A stretch of DNA of 64,000 bases, from assembly GCA_035192965.1 (NCBI GenBank), contig CP136571.1:4149666-4213665 (forward strand), written 5' to 3'. Shown here in pieces: positions 18,830 to 27,758 of this stretch (its first letter is position 1; each line of letters opens with the position of its first letter). The stretch comes from Fuscovulum sp. GTDB taxonomy: Bacteria; Pseudomonadota; Alphaproteobacteria; Rhodobacterales; Rhodobacteraceae. Both the position numbers and the translations under genes were made by a program. The notes below the pieces were generated by a model, which ran no database searches, had not been told where the DNA came from, and saw nothing but the letters and a program-made list of their open reading frames with translations.

Positions 18830-19990
18830 TTAAACCCGTTCGATGGCAAGACTGATGCCCTGCCCACCGCCGATGCACATGGTAATCAACGCGGTCGACA
18901 GGCCCAAGCGTTCCAGCGCGTGCAGCGCCTTGACGACAAGGATCGCCCCGGTCGCCCCCACCGGATGGCCCAACGCAATGGCCCCGCCTGCGGGGTTCAC
19001 CCTTGCGGGATCAAGGCCCAGCGCACGGGTCACGGCGATGGCCTGCGCGGCGAAGGCCTCATTCGATTCCACTAGGTCAAAATCCTGCGGCCGCATACCC
19101 AGCTTGGCACAAAGTGCCTGCGTGGCGGGGATCGGGCCAAGGCCCATGACGCGTGGATCAACCCCCGCGACGGCATAGCCAAGGATACGGGCGCGCGCGC
19201 CGTCACGCTTGCCACGCGACAGGATCAGCGCAGCGGCACCATCGTTGATGCCACTGGCATTGCCTGCGGTCACGGTGCCGTCCTTTTGGAATACGGGTTT
19301 CAGGGCGGCCAGCGCCTCCGGCGTGGTGGCCTTGGGATGTTCATCGCGGTCAAACATCACTGGCCCCTTGCGTGAGGCAACCTCGACCGGGGTGATTTCA
19401 TCTCTAAACCACCCCTCCGCCAGCGCCCGCGCGGCACGGTGCTGGCTTTCCAGCGCGAATTCATCCTGATCTGCGCGGCTGATGCCATGTGCAGCAGCCA
19501 CATTTTCCGCTGTCACGCCCATATGGCCCGTCCCGAAGGGGCAGGTCAGAGCGCCGGTCATCATGTCGATGGCACGGGTATCGCCCATCTTCTGGCCAAA
19601 GCGGGCGACAGGCAGGGTATGTGGCGACCGGCTCATGCATTCTGCGCCGCCGACAAGGGCGGTGTCCGCATCGCCAGCAAGGAGGGCCTGGACGCCCGAT
19701 ACCACGGCCTGCACGCCAGACCCGCACAGGCGGTTGACGTTCATCGCCGGCACGGTTTCCGGCACGCCTGCCTGCATGGCGGCCACACGCGACAGATACA
19801 TGTCGCGGGGTTCTGTATTGATGACATGGCCAAAAACTGTGGTGCCGATCGCCGCCCCCTCCAACCCTGCACGCGACAGGGCGGCCTTGGCAGCGATCAT
19901 GGCAAGGTCGATGGGGGCCATGCTGGCAAGGGAACCGCCAAAGCTGCCAATGGCGGTGCGGGCACCTGAGAGGATGAAGATATCGGTCAT
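18830..19990 (-). CDS. Acetyl-CoA acetyltransferase (thiolase)
   Basis: 386 residues from ATG 19990 (an upstream ATG at 20023 would add 11 residues of unlikely sequence). Active-site Cys sits in VNRLCGSGVQAVVSG (about residue 89), with NEAFAAQA, GGAIALGHPVGATGA and the C-terminal CIGGGQG Cys motif. Family knowledge: thiolases condense or cleave acyl-CoAs in acetoacetyl-CoA formation, PHB supply or beta-oxidation. Chain-length preference cannot be told from sequence. No other fatty-acid genes are adjacent. Confidence 0.92.
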   Translation of the reverse strand: MTDIFILSGARTAIGSFGGSLASMAPIDLAMIAAKAALSRAGLEGAAIGTTVFGHVINTEPRDMYLSRVAAMQAGVPETVPAMNVNRLCGSGVQAVVSGVQALLAGDADTALVGGAECMSRSPHTLPVARFGQKMGDTRAIDMMTGALTCPFGTGHMGVTAENVAAAHGISRADQDEFALESQHRAARALAEGWFRDEITPVEVASRKGPVMFDRDEHPKATTPEALAALKPVFQKDGTVTAGNASGINDGAAALILSRGKRDGARARILGYAVAGVDPRVMGLGPIPATQALCAKLGMRPQDFDLVESNEAFAAQAIAVTRALGLDPARVNPAGGAIALGHPVGATGAILVVKALHALERLGLSTALITMCIGGGQGISLAIERV

Positions 19991-20103
19991 GTCACGGCTC
20001 CTGCTTTCGGCGCACCGTGCCATGCGGCGGCGGGTTTGTGCAGCACTGACGTGGCGTCGGGGTTTCGCGGGTGACAGGCGCGGCGGGCGGTTGACAGTGC
20101 CGC

Positions 20104-21267
20104 ATGGGCGGGGGACACCCGACGCGCACCCTTTTCCGTGAGACGAAATTGAACAGCCTTATTCGCACCCATGCCGCGCTGCTTTTTGCCGGGGTCACGA
20201 CCTTCACGCTGATGGGGGCGGGGCAGTCGCTTTATGGCCCAGCCCTGCCCGCCTTTGCGCGGGAATTCGGGCTGACGGTGGCGCAGGCGGGGTGGCTGAT
20301 CTCTGCCTTGTGGATAGGGTCGGCGGTGGGCGTCGCGGTGATGTTCTTTCGCGGCCGCGCCATCACCCCGCGCCATGCGCTGGGGGCAATGGTGGTGGGA
20401 TCGGCGCTGATCGCGGCGGGGTTCGGCTGGGTGCCGACGCTGGTGGGATCGGTGATATTTGGCACCGGATACGGGATTTCCACGGTGGTGTTCAATCCGC
20501 GCGTGCTGCGCGCCTTTGGCGTGAAAGGGCCATCGATGGTGAGCCTGCTGAACGCGATGTTCGCCGTTGGCGCGATTGCCGCGCCGTTGATCTTTGTGGC
20601 ATTGGGTTCGAACCCGCATCTTTGCTTTGCCATCGTGGCGGGGCTGTGTGCGGTGATCTGGCTGGCAGCGGGAACTTCGGGGCGGGCCGAAGAAGGCGCG
20701 ACGGCAGCGGCATCAAAGCCCTATCGTGTGCGACTGGGGCTGTTGTTCTTTGGTGTGGTCTGCATCGGGGTGGAGGCTTGCCTGATCGGGCTGGGGCCGA
20801 CCGCATTGATTGCCACGGGCGCAAGCGAAGAGACAGCGGCACGGGCGCTGTCGGGGTTCTTTGTGGCCTTCCTGATCGCACGGACCGCACTGGTGTTTAC
20901 GGCGCATGTCCTGCCACCCTTTGCGATTTACACCGGGGCCATGGCCGGGGCCGCGCTTTGCGCCGTTGCTGCCACGATCCTGCCTGCGGTGCCGTTCTTC
21001 ATTGCGATGGGGGCTTTTGCCGGGCTGTTCTTTCCGGGCTTCTTCGTCACCGCATCGCGCCTTATGGGGGATGACCCGCGCGTGACGCCGACGATCATAG
21101 CCGCCGGGCTGGTGGGGGGGATTTCATCCCCTGTGCTGCTTGGCCAGTTGCTGGCGGGTCTGGGCGAACGGGGGTTCTTTCAGGTGATCGCCGTGGTCAC
21201 GGTGGTGACGGCGGCGATTGCGCTGATCCTGTTGCGCCGGATCAGCGCAGAGGTGGCGCAGGGCTGA
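20104..21267 (+). CDS. MFS transporter, substrate unknown
   Basis: 387 residues with 12 predicted hydrophobic helices in two similar halves. A glycine-rich first helix (TFTLMGAGQSLYGPALPAFAREFGL) fits the general MFS pattern. The ATG at 20104 has no Shine-Dalgarno sequence. A TTG at 20149 (LNSLIRTHAALLFAG), preceded by a purine stretch, could be the true start and removes 15 polar residues. The stop abuts the stop of the convergent DUF2585 gene with no intervening base. Confidence 0.75.
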   Translation: MGGGHPTRTLFRETKLNSLIRTHAALLFAGVTTFTLMGAGQSLYGPALPAFAREFGLTVAQAGWLISALWIGSAVGVAVMFFRGRAITPRHALGAMVVGSALIAAGFGWVPTLVGSVIFGTGYGISTVVFNPRVLRAFGVKGPSMVSLLNAMFAVGAIAAPLIFVALGSNPHLCFAIVAGLCAVIWLAAGTSGRAEEGATAAASKPYRVRLGLLFFGVVCIGVEACLIGLGPTALIATGASEETAARALSGFFVAFLIARTALVFTAHVLPPFAIYTGAMAGAALCAVAATILPAVPFFIAMGAFAGLFFPGFFVTASRLMGDDPRVTPTIIAAGLVGGISSPVLLGQLLAGLGERGFFQVIAVVTVVTAAIALILLRRISAEVAQG

Positions 21268-21831
21268 TCACCCGCCCGCCTGCCATTCCTTGACCGCATC
21301 CAGCGGCGAAACAAGCATCAGGATGTTCAAAAGCAGGCCATCGCGGATAATCCACATCGTCGCCGCCTCGAACACCACGATCAGCGCGACCGAAGCCCAG
21401 ATCGGCAAGACGCGGGCGAGAAAGAACCCCACTACCATGGCAAGGATATCCGCCACCGCGTTGATCACGCTGTCGCCGTAATAATCCAGCGAGATGGTCA
21501 CCGAACGATAGCGTTCGATCACCGCTTCGGAGTTTTCGACGATTTCCCAGGCCGCCTCGATGACTGTGGCGATGGTCAGCCGCCAGCCAAAGGACAGGCG
21601 GCGTGCGACCAACCACAAAAGACCATAGAACAGCAGGCCATGGATAATGTGGGAAGGGGTGTACCAGTCGCTGAGATGCTGGGAGTTCTCCGAACTCATC
21701 GTCTCGCCGTGCCAAAGCTTCACATATCCGCATTCGCAAATCGGCACTCGCCCGACATAGAGCAACCAAAGCGCCGTCAAGGCGATGATGGCCATGGTCA
21801 CGGCGTAGGAAAAACGGTCACTTTGGGGCAT
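21268..21831 (-). CDS. DUF2585 (UPF0314) membrane protein
   Basis: 187 residues with four or five hydrophobic segments. Characteristic blocks are CGYVKLWHG near residue 35, SDWYTPSHIIHGLLFYGLLW and EAAWEIVENSEAVIERYR, the latter with several charged residues in membrane context. This family is nearly confined to alphaproteobacteria and has no assigned function. It begins 83 bases from the divergent small membrane gene at 21915. Confidence 0.78.
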   Translation of the reverse strand: MPQSDRFSYAVTMAIIALTALWLLYVGRVPICECGYVKLWHGETMSSENSQHLSDWYTPSHIIHGLLFYGLLWLVARRLSFGWRLTIATVIEAAWEIVENSEAVIERYRSVTISLDYYGDSVINAVADILAMVVGFFLARVLPIWASVALIVVFEAATMWIIRDGLLLNILMLVSPLDAVKEWQAGG

Positions 21832-21914
21832 TCGGCAATCCTCAACTGGCCTGAGGGCGGAGAAAACCGCAAATCTGAGGGGCTGTCACCCTATTCCTGC
21901 AATGATCCGGACCT

Positions 21915-22133
21915 ATGTCATTAGGCATGAGCAAGTATGGACCCACACGCGGAGAGCATCTGTTCCGACTGATCTTTTCGATCTTCGGGCTGGGCTGCAT
22001 TGGCGTTTTGTTCGCCGTTCAGGGCGTTCCGCGCGGGCCTGGGCTGGTAGAGGTGGTGGGGATCGCCGGGGCCTTTTTTGGCGGGACATTCATCCTGTCA
22101 GCGCGGGCGCTGCTGCGACGCAATCAGGGCTGA
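21915..22133 (+). CDS. Small two-helix membrane protein, unknown function
   Basis: 72 residues (or 68 if the ATG at 21927 is used). Two hydrophobic segments, about 18-36 and 45-63, and a basic C-terminus RALLRRNQG. No family is recognised. Its end overlaps the convergent phosphatase gene by ten bases. Base use resembles the neighbours. Confidence 0.55.
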   Translation: MSLGMSKYGPTRGEHLFRLIFSIFGLGCIGVLFAVQGVPRGPGLVEVVGIAGAFFGGTFILSARALLRRNQG

Positions 22134-22861
22134 AGCGGGCGGCGGCCCTGATCCGTTAGAACCCAGACATCGCGGCCTTCGATCACCACCGTGGTCAACG
22201 GGCCACCATAGGCAGCGGAACTGTCGATATTCACGCGGTTGCCGTAATGGGTGGGAACGTCCAGCGCGGTATGACCGTGCACGATCAGAAAGCCATGATC
22301 GCGGCGGTCTTCCAGAAAGCTGGCCCGGATCCAGACCAGATCGGTTTCCTTTTGCTGCGGCATAGGAATACCCGGACGGATGCCCGCATGAACATAGACC
22401 ACGTCCCCGCGTTGCAGCCATGTCGGCCGAGACGTAAGGAAATCCCGGTGCGATTGGGGAACGGCCTCTACCGCTTCGGCGTGCACAGGGGCGAGGGGGC
22501 GGTCCATCGCGTTCTTCACGCCATATGAGGCCAGCGTCGCCGCCCCGCCAAGGCGGGGGTGCAGCCAGGCCAAATCAGGGCGCAGGCCCTCTTCCGGTTC
22601 GTTCGGATCGTTCAGAAAACGGGTGAACATCCGGTCATGGTTGCCCTTGAGCGTGACCCAGTTCTGCCCTGCCTCGCTGCCCCGCAGCAGGTGATCGACC
22701 ACCCCACGGCAATCCGGGCCTCGGTCCACATAATCGCCCAAGTGGATAACTGGGGCGTCCATATCGCCAGTCTGGCGGCGGTCTTCGGCGATAAGGTCAT
22801 GCGCCCGCAAGAGCAGGTCAAGATGGCCGTGAATATCGCCAATGGCGTAGCTTCGCATCAT
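22124..22861 (-). CDS. Metallophosphoesterase (serine/threonine protein phosphatase-like)
   Basis: 245 residues. The calcineurin-type metal motifs are complete: GDIHGH (about 8-13), GDYVDRG (about 42-48), GNHD (about 74-77), and His residues in VHAGIRPG and VHGHTALD. Family knowledge: these enzymes hydrolyse phosphoproteins or diadenosine tetraphosphate; which one cannot be told here. The start is ATGATG at 22861/22858. Confidence 0.86.
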   Translation of the reverse strand: MMRSYAIGDIHGHLDLLLRAHDLIAEDRRQTGDMDAPVIHLGDYVDRGPDCRGVVDHLLRGSEAGQNWVTLKGNHDRMFTRFLNDPNEPEEGLRPDLAWLHPRLGGAATLASYGVKNAMDRPLAPVHAEAVEAVPQSHRDFLTSRPTWLQRGDVVYVHAGIRPGIPMPQQKETDLVWIRASFLEDRRDHGFLIVHGHTALDVPTHYGNRVNIDSSAAYGGPLTTVVIEGRDVWVLTDQGRRPLQP

Positions 22862-22924
22862 GCCTGTCCGGGTTCGCGGGCGGAAAGCGCAGGGGTTTCA
22901 CGCGCCGCCGCCTCTGGTTCTTGA

Positions 22925-23003
22925 GCCGATGGCGAACCATCGGCACACCCGTGGGATATTTGCACAACGGGGAAGGGGCAAGGGGTGTTGCCTCTTCCCC
23001 GGC
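22925..23003 (-). terminator. Hairpins in the serA downstream spacer
   Basis: Two structures lie between serA and the phosphatase. One is a GC-rich imperfect hairpin at about 22970-23003 (GGGGAAGG... / ...CTTCCCC), placed right after the serA stop on the minus strand. The other is a perfect 8-bp stem GCCGATGG-CGAA-CCATCGGC at 22925-22944. The first is a plausible serA terminator, but the U-tract is poor. Confidence 0.4.
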
Positions 23004-23009
23004 GTTTCA

Positions 23010-24605
23010 TCAGGCCACGTCGAATTCCAGCGGCTTGACCTGCTGGAACATGCCGGTGGATTCCAGCGTCTCCACCACCTTGGGATCAATGGCCTGATCA
23101 AGGTAGAGGATGGCGATGGCATCCTGCCCCACGCCAGACCGGCCAAGAGTGAAGTTCGCGATGTTGACGTTGTTCTTGCCCATGGTCATGCCCAGAAGGC
23201 CGATGATGCCCGGCACGTCTTCGTTGGTGGTATAGAGCATGTGACGCCCAATCTCGGCGTCGATGTTGATGCCCTTGATCTGGATGAAGCGGGGCTTGCC
23301 GTCGCTGAAGCAAGTGCCCGCGACCGACCGTTCCCGCTTGTCCGTGACCATCGTCACCTTGACGTAAGCATCGAAGACGCCGGTCTTTTCCTGCCGGGTG
23401 GTGGAAATCTGGATGCCACGTTCCTTGGCCACGATGGGGGCGGAAACAAGGTTCACGTCGGGGTTCTGCGTTTTCAGCACGCCCGCGATGACCGATTGGT
23501 TCAGCGCGGCAAGGTTCATCTCGGCCACGGTGCCATCGTAGAGGATGTTGATGGCCTTGATCGGTTCATCCGTCATCTGGCCGATGAAGGCGCCCAGATG
23601 CAGGGCAAGCTTCACCCACGGCCCCATGACAGCGGCCTCTTCCGCCGTGACGTTGGGCATGTTCAGCGCGTTCTGCACGGCACCTGTCAGCAGGTAGTCC
23701 GACATCTGTTCTGCCACTTGCAGGGCCACATTTTCCTGCGCTTCGGTCGTGGCAGCACCAAGATGCGGGGTGCAGACGACGTTGGGGTGGTTGAACAGCG
23801 GGTTTTCGGTGGCAGGTTCCACTTCGAACACATCCAGCGCGGCGGCTGCGACATGGCCGGCATCCAACGCATCCTTCAACGCGGCCTCATCGATCAGCCC
23901 GCCACGGGCGCAGTTGATAATGCGGACGCCCTTCTTGGTTTTCGCCAGATTCTCGCGCGACAGGATGTTGCGGGTCTTGTCGGTCAGCGGGACGTGGAGG
24001 GTGATGAAATCGGCCCGCGCCAGCAGATCATCCAGTTCCACCTTGGTCACGCCAAGCTGTTTGGCGCGCTCTTCCGACAAGAAGGGATCATAGGCGATCA
24101 CCTTCATCTTCAGGCCGACCGCGCGGTCGCAGACGATGCCGCCGATATTGCCCGCACCGATGACGCCGAGGGTCTTGTTGAACAACTCCACCCCCATGAA
24201 TTTCGACTTTTCCCACTTACCCGCATGGGTAGAGGCGTTCGCCTCGGGGATCTGCCGGGCGACGGAAAACATCATGGCAATGGCATGTTCGGCGGTGGTG
24301 ATGGAGTTGCCGAAGGGCGTGTTCATCACGATGACGCCCTTCTTGGACGCCGCCGGGATATCCACGTTATCAACGCCGATCCCGGCGCGACCGACGACCT
24401 TGAGGTTGGTCGCCAGTTCCAGCAGCTTTTCGGTGACCTTGGTGGCAGACCGAATGGCGAGGCCATCATATTGGCCGATGATTTCAGCCAGCTTTTCCTT
24501 GTCCTTGCCGAGTTTGGGCATGTAGTCCACCTCGACCCCACGGTCGCGGAAGATCTGGACGGCGGTTTCAGAGAGTTCGTCGGAAACGAGAACGCGGGGG
24601 GCCAT
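23010..24605 (-). CDS. serA: D-3-phosphoglycerate dehydrogenase
   Basis: 531 residues, the long form of SerA. ATG 24605 is preceded by GGAG and gives MAPRVLVSDELS; an upstream ATG at 24656 lacks support. Motifs: NAD-binding GAGNIGG (about 148-154), NCARGGLIDEAAL with catalytic Arg, and PHLGAATTEAQENVA with catalytic His. An ASB domain (about 320-450) and a C-terminal ACT domain (VPGIIGLLGMTMGKNNVNIANF) complete it. Family knowledge: it performs the first step of serine synthesis, with serine feedback through the ACT domain. It lies 64 bases after serC. Confidence 0.95.
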   Translation of the reverse strand: MAPRVLVSDELSETAVQIFRDRGVEVDYMPKLGKDKEKLAEIIGQYDGLAIRSATKVTEKLLELATNLKVVGRAGIGVDNVDIPAASKKGVIVMNTPFGNSITTAEHAIAMMFSVARQIPEANASTHAGKWEKSKFMGVELFNKTLGVIGAGNIGGIVCDRAVGLKMKVIAYDPFLSEERAKQLGVTKVELDDLLARADFITLHVPLTDKTRNILSRENLAKTKKGVRIINCARGGLIDEAALKDALDAGHVAAAALDVFEVEPATENPLFNHPNVVCTPHLGAATTEAQENVALQVAEQMSDYLLTGAVQNALNMPNVTAEEAAVMGPWVKLALHLGAFIGQMTDEPIKAINILYDGTVAEMNLAALNQSVIAGVLKTQNPDVNLVSAPIVAKERGIQISTTRQEKTGVFDAYVKVTMVTDKRERSVAGTCFSDGKPRFIQIKGINIDAEIGRHMLYTTNEDVPGIIGLLGMTMGKNNVNIANFTLGRSGVGQDAIAILYLDQAIDPKVVETLESTGMFQQVKPLEFDVA

Positions 24606-24669
24606 TTGGGGCTCCATTTCAATAGGGTGTTGGGGGATCGGGTCGGGCGGGTTCACCCCGCCATCCCAC

Positions 24670-25827
24670 TCAGGCCGCTTGTACCAGCGCGGCGATTTCG
24701 GCGTGGAAGGCGTGAGCGATCCACGGCATCAGGGCCGCGACATCGGCGGTTTCCACCGTTGAACCGCACCAGATGCGCAGGCCGGGGGGGGCATCGCGAT
24801 AAGCGCCCACGTCATAGGCCACGCCTGCCTTTTCCAACCGCTTGGCCACCGCCTTGGCGAAGGCCTCGCCATCGGTGATGCGGGGATCGACGAATTTCAG
24901 ACAGACGCTTGTCGTGGAGGCGTTGGCCGTATTTTCGGCCAGGTTCTGCAACCACGGATTGGCGGCGCAGAAATCCCACACCACGGCAGCGTTGGCGGTG
25001 GCGCGGTCGATCAACCCGGTCAGCCCACCCACCGATTTCGCCCATTTCAGCGCGACAAGGTAATCCTCGACCGCCAGCATCGATGGCGTGTTGATGGTTT
25101 CGCCGACGAAGATGCCTTCGATCAGCTTACCCTTTGATGTCAGGCGGAAAATCTTGGGCAGCGGCCAGGCGGGGGTATAGCTTTCCAGCCGTTCCACGGC
25201 ACGCGGCGACAGGATCAGCATCCCATGCGCGCCTTCGCCACCCAGCACCTTCTGCCAGGAGAAGGTGGTGACGTCGAGTTTATCCCACGGCAGGTCCATC
25301 GCGAAGGCGGCGGAGGTGGCGTCACAGATCGTCAGGCCCTGACGGGTGGCGGGAATGGCATCGCCATTGGCGACACGGACACCCGAGGTGGTGCCGTTCC
25401 ACGTAAAGACGACGTCCTTGTCGAAATCCACGGTCGCAAGATCGACGATCTGACCATAGGCGGCAGTTTTCACGGTGGCGTCCAGCTTGAGCTGTTTCAC
25501 CGCATCGGTGACCCAGCCTTCGCCAAAGGATTCCCAAGCCAGCATCTCTACCGGGCGGGCGCCGAGCATCGTCCACATCGCCATCTCGACCGCGCCGGTA
25601 TCCGATCCGGGAACGATGCCGATGCGATAATCGGCGGGAACGCCAAGAATTTCGCGGGTAAGATCAATGGCTTCCTTCAGCTTGGCCTTGCCGACCGCAG
25701 CGCGGTGCGAACGGCCCAGCGGGGCGTCGGCAAGATGATCAAGGGTGAAGCCGGGAACCTTGGCGCAAGGGCCAGAGGAGAAGCGCGGATTGGCCGGGCG
25801 CTTGGCCGGCGGAGCGAGGTCTGTCAT
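24670..25827 (-). CDS. serC: Phosphoserine aminotransferase
   Basis: 385 residues from ATG 25827, preceded by GGAAGG. The alphaproteobacterial form opens PANPRFSSGPCAKVPGF. The PLP lysine lies in TFSWQKVLGGEGAHGML, with the dinucleotide-type GSDTGAVEMAMW early. Family knowledge: it converts 3-phosphohydroxypyruvate to phosphoserine with glutamate as donor. The longer in-frame extension up to 26184 is antisense to serB and not real. serC-serA form an operon with a structured leader. Confidence 0.94.
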   Translation of the reverse strand: MTDLAPPAKRPANPRFSSGPCAKVPGFTLDHLADAPLGRSHRAAVGKAKLKEAIDLTREILGVPADYRIGIVPGSDTGAVEMAMWTMLGARPVEMLAWESFGEGWVTDAVKQLKLDATVKTAAYGQIVDLATVDFDKDVVFTWNGTTSGVRVANGDAIPATRQGLTICDATSAAFAMDLPWDKLDVTTFSWQKVLGGEGAHGMLILSPRAVERLESYTPAWPLPKIFRLTSKGKLIEGIFVGETINTPSMLAVEDYLVALKWAKSVGGLTGLIDRATANAAVVWDFCAANPWLQNLAENTANASTTSVCLKFVDPRITDGEAFAKAVAKRLEKAGVAYDVGAYRDAPPGLRIWCGSTVETADVAALMPWIAHAFHAEIAALVQAA

Positions 25828-25879
25828 GGTAGCCTTCCAGCTAAAAGCCCCTCGTTGGGGAGGGGTGTCCCGAGGCTGG
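25828..25879 (-). promoter_or_regulatory. Structured serC leader (candidate serC RNA motif)
   Basis: Minus strand, directly upstream of serC. A 6-bp hairpin CCCCTC-CCCAAC-GAGGGG (25865-25848) sits inside an outer CCAGC/GCTGG pairing (25879-25875 with 25841-25837). The outer 3' strand touches the GGAAGG ribosome site (25839-25834), so the fold could mask initiation. Established knowledge: a conserved RNA element called the serC motif occurs in the 5' UTR of serC-serA operons in alphaproteobacteria. Matching this leader to that family is inference from position and shape. Confidence 0.5.
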
Positions 25880-25977
25880 GGATAGCGGGGCAGACGGGGT
25901 GGCACAAGCGCAAAAATTGCCCTAAAGCGGCGGAACGTCGTGCGAAAGCGACGGGTTTGTCCACTATCGGAAACTTC

Positions 25978-26853
25978 ATGTACTTTGCCACGCTGCTGAC
26001 TGCACCCGCCACGCCGATCCTTGACCGCGCCACAGTAGAGGCCGTGCGCAACGCATGGGGCGGGGGGGATGCGATCTGGCTGGAACCGGGGGTGGCGGCA
26101 GAATTTCCCCTTGAATCCATGCCCTTGAACCGGTGGGAGGTTTGGGAGGGCTTGCAGGCGATGCAGGTCGATCTGGTGGTGCAACCGGCAGAGGGGCGGC
26201 GCAAGAGGTTGCTGCTGGCGGATATGGATTCCACGATGATCGAACAGGAATGCATCGACGAACTGGCCGATGAGGCCGGGGTGGGCGCGCGGGTGGCCGA
26301 GATCACACGACGGGCTATGAATGGCGAGCTGGATTTCGAGGCGGCGTTGCGCGAACGGGTGGGGCTGCTGAAGGGGCTGCCGGTGGCGGTGATTGACCGG
26401 GTGATCCGGGACCGAATCACGCTGATGCCCGGCGGGCGGGAACTGGTCGCGACGATGAAGGCGAACGGGGGCTATGCGGCGCTGGTGTCAGGCGGGTTCA
26501 CCGCCTTTACTGCGCGGATCGCGGCAGTGTTGGGGTTTGATGAAGACAGGGCCAATACGTTGATTTCAGACGGTGATTTTCTTTCCGGCACGGTGGCGGA
26601 GCCGATCCTGGGGCGGCAGGCCAAGGTGGATGCGCTGGTCGAAATCACCGCACGTTTGGGGATTTCCGAGGCCGAGGCCATGGCCGTAGGCGACGGGGCA
26701 AATGATTTAGGAATGCTTAAACGCGCAGGGGCCGGAGTGGCATTGCACGCCAAACCCGTGGTTGCGGCGGAATGTGATATCCGGATCAACCATGGCGACC
26801 TGACCGCGCTGCTGTTCATTCAGGGGTATACGCGGGAAGAGTTCCTTTCCTAG
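25978..26853 (+). CDS. serB: Phosphoserine phosphatase
   Basis: 291 residues from ATG 25978. HAD motif I DMDSTMIEQECIDELAD (about 83-99), motif II VSGGFTAFT, motif III and GDGANDLGMLKRAG are all present. A degenerate N-terminal region of about 75 residues replaces the ACT domain seen in some SerBs. Family knowledge: last step of serine synthesis. It is divergent from serC with a 150-bp gap, so serine genes are clustered but independently transcribed. Confidence 0.93.
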   Translation: MYFATLLTAPATPILDRATVEAVRNAWGGGDAIWLEPGVAAEFPLESMPLNRWEVWEGLQAMQVDLVVQPAEGRRKRLLLADMDSTMIEQECIDELADEAGVGARVAEITRRAMNGELDFEAALRERVGLLKGLPVAVIDRVIRDRITLMPGGRELVATMKANGGYAALVSGGFTAFTARIAAVLGFDEDRANTLISDGDFLSGTVAEPILGRQAKVDALVEITARLGISEAEAMAVGDGANDLGMLKRAGAGVALHAKPVVAAECDIRINHGDLTALLFIQGYTREEFLS

Positions 26854-26979
26854 GCGCCTGTCGGGAATCGCGCTTCGCGCCATCGGTGGTTTATGTTCGG
26901 TTTCCGTGTGATCTGCCGCCAAGGTTGACCGATGAACCTGAGCGAAGTGTGAAGGGCGCGCGCCGTGGATCGGCCCGTG

Positions 26980-27660
26980 TCAGTTGGCAGGGGCCGGGGG
27001 CGTGATCAGGCCCGCGGCCTCCATCTCGGACCGGGTGGGATACCACATGCCGTTCATGCCGATCGACACCACCTTCACGGCAAAATCCGCGCTGACGCCC
27101 CGTGTCAGAAGATGCGTGATCAGCTTGTTCGCGTCACGCTGGCCCTCTTCGTAAACCCATTCTGCGAAGGCGAATTCGTCGTTCCAGCCGCTGTCGGCGC
27201 GGACGTCTTCGTAATAGGCGCGCATGCTTTCGACGCCCCAGCTGGACGGGTGCAGGCCGATGCGGCCGCCGCGGTTCATCACGCGTTCGGCGCCCGAGGA
27301 AAACAGGATGGCGCAGGCGCTGGCACATTCACCCTGCACCTCGGTGTTCAGGCCGTAATCCGTTATGATTGCTGCCATTTCATAGGCCGCCTCAATGTAT
27401 CCACCATCCGAAGTCAGGCGCATGGTGGTGATGCGGCCTTCATGGCGTTCAAGGATGGAGCGCAGGGCGTCGATGTCTTCATAGGCGATGTCGCCGATGG
27501 TATCGGCGGGCGACATGCCGGAATCTGGGTCGATCAGGGTGGCGTCAACGGCGTGGGCCGTGTCGTAGATCAGGCGGTTGCCGTCAATGGTGAAGCGCGT
27601 GTCGGCAAGCGCGGTTCCCGCCAGAAGCGACAGGGTCAGGGTGATCAGGGCGGTTTGCAC
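26980..27660 (-). CDS. Secreted ClpP/crotonase-fold protein (COG3904-like)
   Basis: 226 residues from a GTG start (27660) preceded by AAAGGGGAAG; signal peptide VQTALITLTLSLLAGTALA. The core LTSDGGYIEAAYEMA, then ECASACAILFSSGAER and GRIGLHPSS, matches ClpP-like serine peptidases with nucleophile Ser in CASAC and a His in GLHP. Family knowledge: periplasmic ClpP-like proteins of this type are widespread in Rhodobacteraceae but uncharacterised. The longer ATG-initiated frame would bury the signal peptide. Confidence 0.72.
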   Translation of the reverse strand: MQTALITLTLSLLAGTALADTRFTIDGNRLIYDTAHAVDATLIDPDSGMSPADTIGDIAYEDIDALRSILERHEGRITTMRLTSDGGYIEAAYEMAAIITDYGLNTEVQGECASACAILFSSGAERVMNRGGRIGLHPSSWGVESMRAYYEDVRADSGWNDEFAFAEWVYEEGQRDANKLITHLLTRGVSADFAVKVVSIGMNGMWYPTRSEMEAAGLITPPAPAN

Positions 27661-27758
27661 GGGCTTCCCCTTTATCCGGCATTTTCCGCAGATTAGCGCG
27701 GGCGGGGGACTGTGCAAGCGGGGTTTACTTCTGCTGCCGGGGCAGGAATGAAGGCGGG

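Noticed and set aside
20600..20625. GGTTCGAACC-like T-arm sequence suggesting a tRNA
   Set aside because: It lies within the MFS coding frame (LGSNPH) and no acceptor or anticodon arms surround it.
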